8,601 nt of DNA from JAVVHH01 sp032249615 (GTDB lineage: Bacteria; Pseudomonadota; Alphaproteobacteria; Acetobacterales; Acetobacteraceae): positions 1 through 8,601 of the forward strand of contig JAVVHH010000152.1 of NCBI GenBank assembly GCA_032249615.1, given 5' to 3'. The notes beneath the pieces are model-generated. The model was not told where the DNA came from. It saw only the letters and a list, made by a program, of their open reading frames with translations, and did not search any database. The stretch's first letter is position 1. Each line of letters opens with the position of its first letter. Below are positions 1-5,839 of the stretch, in pieces. The position numbers were made by a program, and so were the translations under genes.

Positions 1-55
1 CGGCGTTTCCCGCGCCCGCGTTGCCTGCGCCCGCGTTGCCTGCGCCCGCGTTGCC
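1..55. repeat. 15-bp tandem repeat inside the Gly-rich gene
   Basis: The 14-mer GCGCCCGCGTTGCC occurs identically at 12-25, 27-40 and 42-55, spaced exactly 15 bp apart. Positions 1-10 look like a further copy with one mismatch. On the minus strand the unit encodes the pentapeptide GNAGA. Further degenerate Gly/Asn/Ala codon repeats continue to about position 230. The array is probably longer, since it reaches the window edge. Confidence 0.85.
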
Positions 56-343
56 GCCGGCATTGGCCGCGCCGCCCCCGTGGCCGCCGCCACCGGCGTT
101 GCCCGCGCCCGCGTTACCGCCGCCGGCGTTGCCCGCGCCGCCGGCATTGCCGCCCCCGCCGCCCCCATTGCCGCCGCCACCGCCGTTGCCCGCACCGCCC
201 CCGTTGCCGTTGTCGCCGCCGCTGCCGGCGCCCTCAGCCAGGGCCGATGTAACCGCGATGCCGAGGCAGAAGGACATTATGAGGAGGCCGATGCGCGGCT
301 TCGTCTTGGAGGTGGAAGATCGGCGCAGGAACGAAACGACCAT
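1..343 (-). CDS. Secreted Gly/Asn/Ala-rich repeat protein (N-terminal part; runs off the left edge)
   Basis: Read on the minus strand from ATG at 343, the frame stays open for 114 codons to the window edge, so the C-terminus is not visible. Residues 1-17 are basic (two adjacent Arg, then Lys and Arg). Residues 18-36 are a hydrophobic segment ending Ala-Leu-Ala, a standard Sec signal peptide with probable cleavage after Ala36. The rest, as far as visible, is almost entirely Gly, Asn and Ala with a single Asp, a single His, one Ser and one Glu. It includes three or more GNAGA repeats near the edge. Such composition suggests an extended, disordered or structural extracellular protein, but no family is recognised and no function can be assigned. 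No strong ribosome binding site precedes the ATG; the in-frame ATG at residue 23 is less likely because it would remove the basic n-region. The gene is divergent from the lipoprotein gene. The signal peptide is the main proof that this strand, not the Pro/Ala frames opposite, is coding. Confidence 0.75.
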   Translation of the reverse strand, partial: MVVSFLRRSSTSKTKPRIGLLIMSFCLGIAVTSALAEGAGSGGDNGNGGGAGNGGGGGNGGGGGGNAGGAGNAGGGNAGAGNAGGGGHGGGAANAGGNAGAGNAGAGNAGAGNA

Positions 344-362
344 CGTCGAGGCAACCCGTTGA

Positions 363-497
363 GCTGTGAAACTGCTACAACGCAGGCCGCGGGAGTTGCT
401 GTCTCCATTTTCTCGTCTCGCGTTCACATAATTGAGAGATCGGCTCGTTCTGTGCCTCCAATCGCGTTCTGGGCACGAACTCGGGTAGTGAGCTCGC
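363..497. other. Intergenic region between divergent genes
   Basis: This 135-bp stretch separates the starts of the glycine-rich gene (minus) and the lipoprotein gene (plus), so it must hold both promoters. It includes the most AT-rich patch nearby, around 405-437. No convincing -35/-10 pair with proper spacing was found for either direction, and no ribosome binding site close to consensus precedes either ATG. A weak dyad, GTGCC with GGCAC at roughly 453-477, is too short to rely on. Confidence 0.5.
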
Positions 498-893
498 ATG
501 CCTAGAAAATCCCTGCTGCTTTCCTTCCTCCTGCTCGCGTCCTGCACTCACTATGCTGGCGTCGGTGGAAGCGCGGCGGCACCTCGTCAGATCGGCCTGC
601 CCGCGTTGGGCGAGGGGGCTCAGGCGCTACGCTTCGCCACCTGGCAGCAGGCCTTGGAGCACAACCTGAGCGGCCAGACGGCGTCCTGGAGGGACACTTC
701 GCAGCTGCGCGGCAGCATCGCTCCGATCGAGACCGTCTACTCGACCACGGAAGGATGGTGCCGCGCCTATGAAGAGGTAATCGCGGCGGCGGACAAGCAA
801 TACCGGGTCGTCGGGATCGCGTGCCGCAAGCCGGGGCCGCGTTGGCTCGTGCTGAACGTCCGTGCATTCAACGAGAACGGGTTGGTTCCGTAG
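498..893 (+). CDS. Small outer-membrane lipoprotein, 17 kDa surface-antigen-like domain
   Basis: The 131-residue product begins with a short lipoprotein signal peptide: basic residues at 3-4, a Leu-rich core, and the lipobox Leu-Ala-Ser-Cys with Cys16 as the lipidated residue. Residues about 58-118 resemble the C-terminal domain of rickettsial-type 17 kDa surface antigens (the surface-antigen domain seen in many Alphaproteobacteria). The features seen are an NxSGxxxxW start, a central Gly-x-Ile-x-Pro, a Cys-Arg-x-Tyr motif with Cys88, and a Gly-x-Ala-Cys-Arg motif with Cys109 followed by a Trp. The two cysteines may form a disulfide, which is inference. Family members are envelope proteins of unclear biochemical role. 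The glycine-zipper membrane part found in full-length 17 kDa antigens is absent, so this is a short variant. The stop lies 3 bp from the stop of the convergent ATPase gene. The ribosome binding site is weak. Confidence 0.8.
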   Translation: MPRKSLLLSFLLLASCTHYAGVGGSAAAPRQIGLPALGEGAQALRFATWQQALEHNLSGQTASWRDTSQLRGSIAPIETVYSTTEGWCRAYEEVIAAADKQYRVVGIACRKPGPRWLVLNVRAFNENGLVP

Positions 894-896
894 CGA

Positions 897-3041
897 TCAG
901 GACGACGGCCCGACCATTGCGATCGCGCGCTCGAGATGCGGCAGCGCGTTCGTCGGCTGGCCGGCGTTGAGCAAGGCGAGCGCGTCGGTGATGTGGGCAG
1001 CGGCCATGCTCGCGCGCTCGGGTGTGACGCTCGACTGGAACGCGATCACGGTTTCCGCGGACTCGAGAAACTCGCGCGCCGCAAAGGAGTCGTTCGCGGC
1101 CAGCGCCCGCCGCGCCTGCACCAGCTGCTGGACCGGTGAGCGCGGCTCGCGTGGGGGCGGCGCGGCGGGCGCCGGCCGCTCGAGAGATGCGACCGCGGTC
1201 TGATCTCTGCCGCTAGAGGTCGGCTCGGTGGCCTGCGGCGATCGCGCGGGCGGCACCCGGCGCGACGCGACGTGAGCGGACCGGGATGGCGGGGCCGATG
1301 GGCGGTTGGTCGGCTCGAGCGCGCGTTCGGCATGCAGCGTCAGGCTCGCCACCCGTTCTGAACTCGATGCGGCGGCACGAGCCGGCGCGGCCGTGGTGGG
1401 CGCTCGCTGCGGCGCAACGGCGAGTGAAGACCCGTTCGGCGAGTCGGTTGACGCAACGCGGACCGCGGGCTCGGGAACCGACGAGGGCACCACGACCGGA
1501 GCAGGCGAATTCGCGGGCTGTGGGACCGTTGCCTCGGCGTAGATCGGGGGAGCCGGCGTCGGGGCGATAGGTTCGCCTGCCGGAGCAGGCGGGGTGGCGG
1601 GTTGCGGCAAGGCGGAAGCGGCCTCGGCACGGATCGGAGCAGCCGGGGACGGGGCCGGAACCTCCCCTACCGGGGCAGGCGTTGGGGCGGGCTGCGGCAA
1701 GACGGTCGCCGTCTCGACCCGCGCCGGAGCAGCCGGCGTCGGGGCCACAGGTTCGGCTGCCGGAGCAGGTGTTGTAGCGGGCTGCGGTAAGGCGGAGGCT
1801 GCCTCGGCCTGGATCGGAGCAGCCGGGGTCGGGGCCAGGAGCTCTCCTGCCGGAGTAGGCGACGGGGCGGGCTGCGGCAGGGCGGCCGCCATCTCGACAC
1901 GCGCCGGAGCAGCCGGCGTCGGGGCCACCACTTGCACTGGCAAAGCAGCGGGCCCCGCGCTGGCGATCTCTCCGGTTTTAGGCGAATGCGCGGCGAACCA
2001 CGTCGTCGCCGCGGCGCCCGCGCAGACGAGCAGGACCGCTGCGGCAGCGGCCCGGCGCAACTGAGGCTTCCGCTCGGCGCTTCGACTGCGACCGGTGGTC
2101 GCGCGCCGCGCCTGCAGCACGGGGAGGGGACGCGCGAGCACCGCTGCGGCCGGCTCCGGCACGTCCGCGCCCGGCTCCGATGCGCTCCGTGCGACTGGGA
2201 CGCTCTCCGGTGAACGGAGGCCAGCCGGGTCCGTCGCCGTTCCGGCGCTCTCGGCCGCATGAGGACTGAACATGTCGGCGGCTTCGTCCACATGGGCAGC
2301 TGTCACAGCCGTCCGCTCCTGGGTCGCCAGGAAAAGAGCGCCGCTGGCCAGCATGTTGACGAGGCGCGGCACGCCACCGGACCAGGCTTCGATCCGCGCG
2401 ATCGCGTCGGGCCCGATCAGATCTGCGGGCCTGCCTGCGCGAACCAAGCGGGCCGACAGGAAAGCGGCCGTCTCGCCCGCCCCGAGCGGCGCGAGCGGCA
2501 CGACGGTCACCGGCCGTTTCAGCGTTCCGACACGTTCGAGCACGCCCGCAGGGAGGTCGCGGCACCGAGCCAGCACCAGACCACCGCGTTTGTATGCGAT
2601 CAGCTCCCCGAGCGCCTCGTCCTCGATCCGGTCAGCCTCGTCGATGAGCAGGACCCGGTCTGACGGGATCGCGCCATCCACCAGCGCCCGCTCGGAGTCC
2701 CGGCCGCCCCACCGATGCTGGGCAGGGGGCGTCCCGGCCGCCGTCAGGGCGCGCGCGAGCTCCTCCAGCAGAAGCGTCTTGCCGCTCCCCCGAACTCCCA
2801 CGAGGACGACCACGCATGACGCCGCCTGTAATGCATCGAGTACGGCTCCGCGCGCAGCCGTCCAGCTGCGATGCGCCACCGCCGTCTCCACTCTGACGAG
2901 CAGCGGCAACGGCGCGTCGGCCGCGGGTGGCGGGGGCGCGGGGTTGCAAACCGAGATGGAGCGGGTAGCCGGGGCGCTATCGACTCGCACGTTGCCGCCT
3001 GTCGTCCCATCCAGCACGACGCTGCTCATCCTCGCCCACAC
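897..3041 (-). CDS. ExeA/GspA-type AAA+ ATPase with membrane anchor and Pro/Ala-rich repeat tail
   Basis: The 714-residue product has a cytoplasmic AAA+ ATPase at about residues 45-260. It shows Walker A GVRGSGKT (82-89), Walker B VLLIDEAD (130-137) and a sensor-2-like GGVPRLVN (222-229), as in ExeA/GspA (general secretion pathway protein A). A basic patch (329-330) precedes one predicted membrane segment (331-350), placing the rest in the periplasm. That part contains Pro/Ala-rich 30-residue repeats (371-518), a low-complexity linker to about 630, and a helical, TPR-like segment (about 636-710). In ExeA the ATPase works with ExeB to place the type II secretin through peptidoglycan. Here no peptidoglycan-binding domain, ExeB or secretion gene is visible, so the role is unknown: perhaps envelope assembly. 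The open frame starts at GTG 3041. ATG at 3029, four codons in, is an alternative, though GGGCGAGG lies very close to it. The gene is convergent with the lipoprotein gene and divergent from the racemase. Confidence 0.82.
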   Translation of the reverse strand: MWARMSSVVLDGTTGGNVRVDSAPATRSISVCNPAPPPPAADAPLPLLVRVETAVAHRSWTAARGAVLDALQAASCVVVLVGVRGSGKTLLLEELARALTAAGTPPAQHRWGGRDSERALVDGAIPSDRVLLIDEADRIEDEALGELIAYKRGGLVLARCRDLPAGVLERVGTLKRPVTVVPLAPLGAGETAAFLSARLVRAGRPADLIGPDAIARIEAWSGGVPRLVNMLASGALFLATQERTAVTAAHVDEAADMFSPHAAESAGTATDPAGLRSPESVPVARSASEPGADVPEPAAAVLARPLPVLQARRATTGRSRSAERKPQLRRAAAAAVLLVCAGAAATTWFAAHSPKTGEIASAGPAALPVQVVAPTPAAPARVEMAAALPQPAPSPTPAGELLAPTPAAPIQAEAASALPQPATTPAPAAEPVAPTPAAPARVETATVLPQPAPTPAPVGEVPAPSPAAPIRAEAASALPQPATPPAPAGEPIAPTPAPPIYAEATVPQPANSPAPVVVPSSVPEPAVRVASTDSPNGSSLAVAPQRAPTTAAPARAAASSSERVASLTLHAERALEPTNRPSAPPSRSAHVASRRVPPARSPQATEPTSSGRDQTAVASLERPAPAAPPPREPRSPVQQLVQARRALAANDSFAAREFLESAETVIAFQSSVTPERASMAAAHITDALALLNAGQPTNALPHLERAIAMVGPSS
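1488..1931 (-). repeat. Five 90-bp coding repeats in a 180-bp higher-order pattern
   Basis: Within the ATPase gene, residues 371-400, 401-430, 431-460 and 461-490 are 30-residue repeats of the form xxAPTPAAPxxxExxxxLPQ followed by PAxxPxPxGE. A diverged fifth copy lies at 491-518. Units 1 and 3 share APARVE; units 2 and 4 share AEAASALPQPAT. The real duplication unit is therefore 60 residues (180 bp), which can be seen directly because the DNA at 1561-1680 closely matches that at 1741-1860. The repeats are Pro/Ala-rich with regular Glu and would form an extended linker, in the manner of the TonB proline region. Confidence 0.88.
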
Positions 3042-3120
3042 GTAATCTGGCAGTAACTGCGCATGTAGCGATCACGGCGCAACCGCAGCCGGACCTCGCG
3101 CAAGGTCACGACCGCGTGAC

Positions 3121-3134
3121 GCGCTGCGCAGCGC
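3121..3134. promoter_or_regulatory. Perfect 14-bp palindrome GCGCTGCGCAGCGC
   Basis: The sequence is identical to its reverse complement. It lies about 80 bp upstream of the racemase start and 80-90 bp from the ATPase start, a plausible site for a dimeric regulator. GC-only palindromes arise readily by chance in DNA this GC-rich, so function is only a possibility. Confidence 0.25.
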
Positions 3135-3201
3135 CGCTCTGTCCAGCGGGCGACTTTGTGGCAAGCAGGACGGGGCGCGCGGATGGGCGGGTGCGACAGA
3201 C

Positions 3202-3206
3202 GGAGG
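3202..3206 (+). promoter_or_regulatory. Ribosome binding site deciding the racemase start
   Basis: GGAGG sits 6 bp before GTG 3213, the last in-frame start before the conserved LGLLGGMSWE motif. It rules out the longer frame starting at 3156, which has no comparable site. Confidence 0.75.
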
Positions 3207-3212
3207 TGTGCG

Positions 3213-3914
3213 GTGCGGACGCTAGGGCTGCTGGGGGGCATGAGTTGGGAGAGCACGGGGGTTTACTACCGTCTGCTGAATGAGGGCGTGAAAGCGCATT
3301 TCGGCGACGGGCTGCGCTCGGCGCCCCTGCTGTTGTGGTCTGCCGATTTCGGGCCGATCGCGGCGCGCCAGGCGGCCGGCGACTGGGCGGGTCTCGGCGA
3401 GGAGCTTGGCAAGGCCGGGCGGCGCCTGGCTGCTGCCGGTGCCGGGGCGTTGCTGATCTGCACGAACACGATGCATCGCCTCTACGCCGAGGTCGAGCGG
3501 GCGGCAGGGGTGCCGGTCCTGCACATCGCGGACCCGACCGGGGCGGCGCTGCGGGCAGCAGATCTTCGACGTCCTGCGCTGCTGGGCACGCGGTTCACCA
3601 TGGAGGGCGCGTTCTACCGCGACCGCCTCCGCGAACGGTTCGGCATCGAGGCGCTCGTGCCCGACGAGGTGGGCCGGGCTGCGGTGCACCGCGTGATCTA
3701 CGAGGAGCTTTGTCGCGGGATCGTCCGGGACGAGAGCCGGCGCGACTACCTCGCGGTGATCGATGTCCTCCGTGCGGGAGGAGCGGATAGCGTCATCCTG
3801 GGCTGCACGGAGATCGGGATGCTGATCGGGTCCGGTGATACGAACCTGCCGCTGTTCGACACCACGGCCTTGCACGCGGAGGCCGGCGTCGCGTGGATGG
3901 TGGACAAGGAGTAG
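3213..3914 (+). CDS. Aspartate/glutamate racemase family protein
   Basis: The 233-residue product is a cofactor-independent amino-acid racemase of the Asp/Glu/hydantoin racemase superfamily. These enzymes exchange L- and D-amino acids by a two-cysteine, two-base mechanism. Both catalytic cysteines are seen in typical motifs: Cys83 in LLICTNTMH and Cys198 in VILGCTEIGMLI. The N-terminal LGLLGGMSWEST is the usual opening of the family, which includes broad-specificity members such as YgeA and RacX, and the length is typical. GTG at 3213 was chosen because GGAGG (3202-3206) lies 6 bp upstream and the family motif begins at once. The open frame extends upstream to 3156 with unrelated residues. 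The exact substrate cannot be told. The gene stands alone, divergent from the ATPase gene and convergent with lysR, so its context gives no pathway. A role in D-amino acids for peptidoglycan is conceivable but not shown. Confidence 0.88.
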   Translation: MRTLGLLGGMSWESTGVYYRLLNEGVKAHFGDGLRSAPLLLWSADFGPIAARQAAGDWAGLGEELGKAGRRLAAAGAGALLICTNTMHRLYAEVERAAGVPVLHIADPTGAALRAADLRRPALLGTRFTMEGAFYRDRLRERFGIEALVPDEVGRAAVHRVIYEELCRGIVRDESRRDYLAVIDVLRAGGADSVILGCTEIGMLIGSGDTNLPLFDTTALHAEAGVAWMVDKE

Positions 3915-3922
3915 AGGCGGTG

Positions 3923-3951
3923 GAACCGGGTTCGGGCGCAACTGGACGCCC
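3923..3951. terminator. Possible weak hairpins between convergent stops
   Basis: In the 37-bp gap between the racemase and lysR stops there are two small dyads: GAACC-G-GGTTC (3923-3933) and GGGCG-N8-CGCCC (3934-3951). The second could form a five-pair stem that would serve either direction. Neither is followed by a T tract, so this is not a classical intrinsic terminator; the call rests on position and pairing only. Confidence 0.25.
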
Positions 3952-4854
3952 TCATTCCGGTCGGGCCTTGACGAACTCGATGAACGCCCGGAGCGGGGCA
4001 GGCACCAAGCGGCGCCCGGGATAGTAGAGGAACGGCCCCGAGAAGGATTGCCACCAGGACTCGAGGACAGCTTCCAAGGCGCCACTGTCGAGGTGCGGGC
4101 GCAACCATTCCTCGAAGAGGGTGATGATCCCGGTGCCGGCGACAGCGGCGTCCACGGCGAGGTCCGTCGCTGCGCCAGCGCTGACAAGCAGTGGCCCCAT
4201 CGGGTTGACACGCACGCGTTCGCCGCCGCGCTCGAACTCCCACACCATCATGGCGCCGCTCGAAAAGCGGCCGCGCAGGCAGGCATGGCCGAGCAGGTCA
4301 CGGGGGTGCTCGGGCCGCCCGTGGCGGCGGAGATAGGCCGGGGACGCGGCCGTGGCGAACCGCTGCACGCGCGGCCCGATTGGCACGGCGATCATATCGC
4401 CTTCCAGCCGCTCGTCGTAGCGGATGCCGGCGTCGCAGCCTGCGGCCAGCACGTCCACGAAACTGTCTTCGGCAATGATCTCTAGGCGGATGTCGGGATA
4501 GCTCGCGAGGAACGGCGCCACGATGCGGGGTAGTACGAGCCGGGCCGCGCTGACGGGGACGTTGAGCCGGAGCGTGCCCGTCGGGCGGTCGCGAAAGCCG
4601 TTGACCACGTCCATTGCGGCTTCCACCTCGCCCAGGGCCGGGCCGAGCCGCTCGATCAGGCGGGCCCCCGCCTCGGTGGGCAGGACACTGCGGGTGGTGC
4701 GATGGAGCAGCCGGACGCCGAGCCTGGCCTCTAGCCGACGCACCGCCTCGCTCAAGCCTGACGCGCTGATGCCGGCCGCCCGTGCGCCTTCCCGGAACCC
4801 TCCGGCGCGGGCGACTGCAAGGAAAGCCTGAAGGTCGCCGAGATTCGCCTGCAT
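3952..4854 (-). CDS. LysR-family transcriptional regulator
   Basis: The 300-residue product has the standard LysR layout. Residues 1-62 form the N-terminal winged helix-turn-helix: FLAVARAGGFREGARAAG leads into the recognition helix near SGLSEAVRRLE, followed by LGVRLLHRTTRSVLPTEAG. A linker helix follows, then a periplasmic-binding-protein-like effector domain from about residue 92 to the end. The sequence resembles the large CrgA-like subgroup that often controls a divergent oxidoreductase gene. It is divergent from the aldo-keto reductase gene across 92 bp and probably regulates it and itself; the effector is unknown. The ATG is preceded by GGAG at 9 bp (minus strand, 4864-4867), and this site overlaps one arm of the intergenic dyad, consistent with autorepression (inference). 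Confidence 0.92.
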   Translation of the reverse strand: MQANLGDLQAFLAVARAGGFREGARAAGISASGLSEAVRRLEARLGVRLLHRTTRSVLPTEAGARLIERLGPALGEVEAAMDVVNGFRDRPTGTLRLNVPVSAARLVLPRIVAPFLASYPDIRLEIIAEDSFVDVLAAGCDAGIRYDERLEGDMIAVPIGPRVQRFATAASPAYLRRHGRPEHPRDLLGHACLRGRFSSGAMMVWEFERGGERVRVNPMGPLLVSAGAATDLAVDAAVAGTGIITLFEEWLRPHLDSGALEAVLESWWQSFSGPFLYYPGRRLVPAPLRAFIEFVKARPE

Positions 4855-4864
4855 TGTTCGCCAC

Positions 4865-4883
4865 TCCGCACGGGGCGTGCGGA
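4865..4883. promoter_or_regulatory. Candidate LysR operator (19-bp dyad)
   Basis: TCCGCAC-GGGGC-GTGCGGA is a perfect 7-bp inverted repeat with a 5-bp spacer, in the middle of the short region between lysR and the reductase gene. Its left arm covers the lysR ribosome binding site (GGAG on the minus strand). Its right edge lies about 12 bp before the -10-like TATAGT at 4895-4900, so it would overlap the -35 position of a reductase promoter. LysR proteins bind dyads in such places; the assignment to this regulator is inference. Confidence 0.5.
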
Positions 4884-4894
4884 TTGTAGCCCGT

Positions 4895-4900
4895 TATAGT
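4895..4900 (+). promoter_or_regulatory. Possible -10 element of the reductase promoter
   Basis: TATAGT matches the sigma-70 -10 consensus at five of six positions and stands out in GC-rich DNA, 46 bp before the reductase ATG. No good -35 hexamer lies 16-18 bp upstream: that position falls in the GC-rich dyad. This is compatible with an activator-dependent promoter but is not proof of one. Confidence 0.35.
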
Positions 4901-4935
4901 GCAGGCGCGATGGCCACAGCTAAGACCCGTTCAAC

Positions 4936-4941
4936 GGAGAG
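4936..4941 (+). promoter_or_regulatory. Ribosome binding site deciding the reductase start
   Basis: GGAGAG lies 5 bp before ATG 4947. The resulting protein begins a normal distance before the first conserved barrel motif, so the longer frame from 4899 is rejected. Confidence 0.75.
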
Positions 4942-4946
4942 CCATT

Positions 4947-5834
4947 ATGACGACGACCATCATCGAAAAGGCCGGAACCTTTCCCCTCGGCGACCGCAAC
5001 GTGAACCGGCTCGGCTACGGCGCCATGCAGCTCGCCGGGCCAGCCGTGTTCGGGCCGCCCCGGGACCGCGGCGCGGCCCTTGCCGTGCTGCGCGAGGCGG
5101 TCGCCAACGGGGTCGATCACATCGACACCAGCGACTTCTATGGTCCGCACATCACGAACCAGATCATCCGAGAGGCGCTGGCACCCTATCCCGCCCCCCT
5201 CACCCTCGTCACTAAGGTCGGCGCACGGCGCGACGAGAAAGGCGCCTGGCTCCCGGCCCTCTCGCGCGGGGAGCTGATCCGGGCGGTGCACGACAACCTG
5301 CGCCACCTCGGATTGGCGGTGCTGGACGTGGTCAACCTGCGCAGCATGTTCGACGCTCATGGGCCCGCCGAGGGGTCGATAGAGGCGCCGCTCACCGTGT
5401 TGGCCGAGTTGCAGCACCAGGGCCTCATCCGTCACATCGGCCTCAGCAACGTCACGCCGGCTCAGGTCGCCGAGGGCCGCAGCCTTTGCACCATCGTCTG
5501 CGTGCAGAACATGTACAATCTGGCGCATCGGGGCGACGACGTGCTGATCGACGACCTTGCCCGCGCAGGCATCGCCTATGTACCGTTTTTCCCGCTCGGC
5601 GGCTTCAGCCCGTTGCAATCTCCGGCGCTGTCCGACGTTTCGGCGCGCCTGGGCGCCACGCCCATGCAGGTTGCGCTCGCCTGGCTCCTGCGTCGCTCGC
5701 CCAACATCCTGCCAATCCCAGGCACCTCGTCCGTCGCACATCTGCGGGAGAACCTTGCAGCGGCCAAGTTCGAACTGCCGGACGCGACGATGGCCGTGCT
5801 GGACCGGATCGGCGCGGAGAGCGCCATGGCCTGA
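4947..5834 (+). CDS. pdxI: Aldo-keto reductase, YdbC/PdxI-like (probable pyridoxal reductase)
   Basis: The 295-residue product is an NADPH-dependent aldo-keto reductase with the usual barrel-fold motifs. These are RLGYGAMQLAGPAVFGPP near the start, DTSDFYG with catalytic Asp60 and Tyr65, and Lys90 in TKVGARR. A GLSNVTPAQVAE motif and a C-terminal IPGTSSVAHLRENL cofactor-binding segment (257-270) follow. As I remember E. coli YdbC, renamed PdxI and reported as a pyridoxal reductase in vitamin B6 salvage, these motifs match it closely, including HGPAEGSIEA and YVPFFPLGGF. The place of the usual catalytic histidine holds Asn130 (DVVNLR), a change I recall in the YdbC group too. ATG 4947 was chosen because GGAGAG (4936-4941) lies 5 bp upstream; the frame is open back to 4899 without a comparable site. 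It is divergent from lysR, its likely regulator, and its stop is 5 bp from the convergent monooxygenase stop. The substrate is inferred. Confidence 0.87.
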   Translation: MTTTIIEKAGTFPLGDRNVNRLGYGAMQLAGPAVFGPPRDRGAALAVLREAVANGVDHIDTSDFYGPHITNQIIREALAPYPAPLTLVTKVGARRDEKGAWLPALSRGELIRAVHDNLRHLGLAVLDVVNLRSMFDAHGPAEGSIEAPLTVLAELQHQGLIRHIGLSNVTPAQVAEGRSLCTIVCVQNMYNLAHRGDDVLIDDLARAGIAYVPFFPLGGFSPLQSPALSDVSARLGATPMQVALAWLLRRSPNILPIPGTSSVAHLRENLAAAKFELPDATMAVLDRIGAESAMA

Positions 5835-5839
5835 CGGGC

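Larger units (their letters stand above)
3042..3212. other. Intergenic region between divergent ATPase and racemase genes
   Basis: This region must hold the promoters of both genes. Two dyads are seen: GCAGT-A-ACTGC at 3050-3060, just upstream of the ATPase start, and a perfect 14-bp palindrome at 3121-3134. Neither matches an operator I recognise. No sigma-70-like promoter with good spacing stands out. The open frame that continues upstream of the racemase start to 3156 has no homology-like content and is treated as noncoding. Confidence 0.5.

Noticed and set aside
21..505. Two plus-strand open frames (21-362 and 80-505) of Pro/Ala/Val-rich composition
   Set aside because: They are shadows of the minus-strand Gly/Asn/Ala repeat gene. 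Only the minus frame has a signal peptide and a sensible start, and neither plus frame has domain content.
1488..1931. Regular repeats considered as a CRISPR array
   Set aside because: The repeats are contiguous with no unique spacers, stay in frame within a coding gene, and translate to a Pro/Ala-rich 30-residue unit.
2272..3045. A 257-residue plus-strand open frame opposite the ATPase domain
   Set aside because: It is Ser/Arg/Thr-rich, typical of the antisense of GC-rich coding sequence. The opposite frame has clear Walker A and B motifs.
3222..4211. A 329-residue minus-strand open frame across the racemase and part of lysR
   Set aside because: It overlaps two well-supported genes in other frames and has no domain-like content.
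4920..5741. A 273-residue minus-strand open frame opposite the aldo-keto reductase
   Set aside because: It is antisense to a gene with clear family motifs and has no recognisable content of its own.
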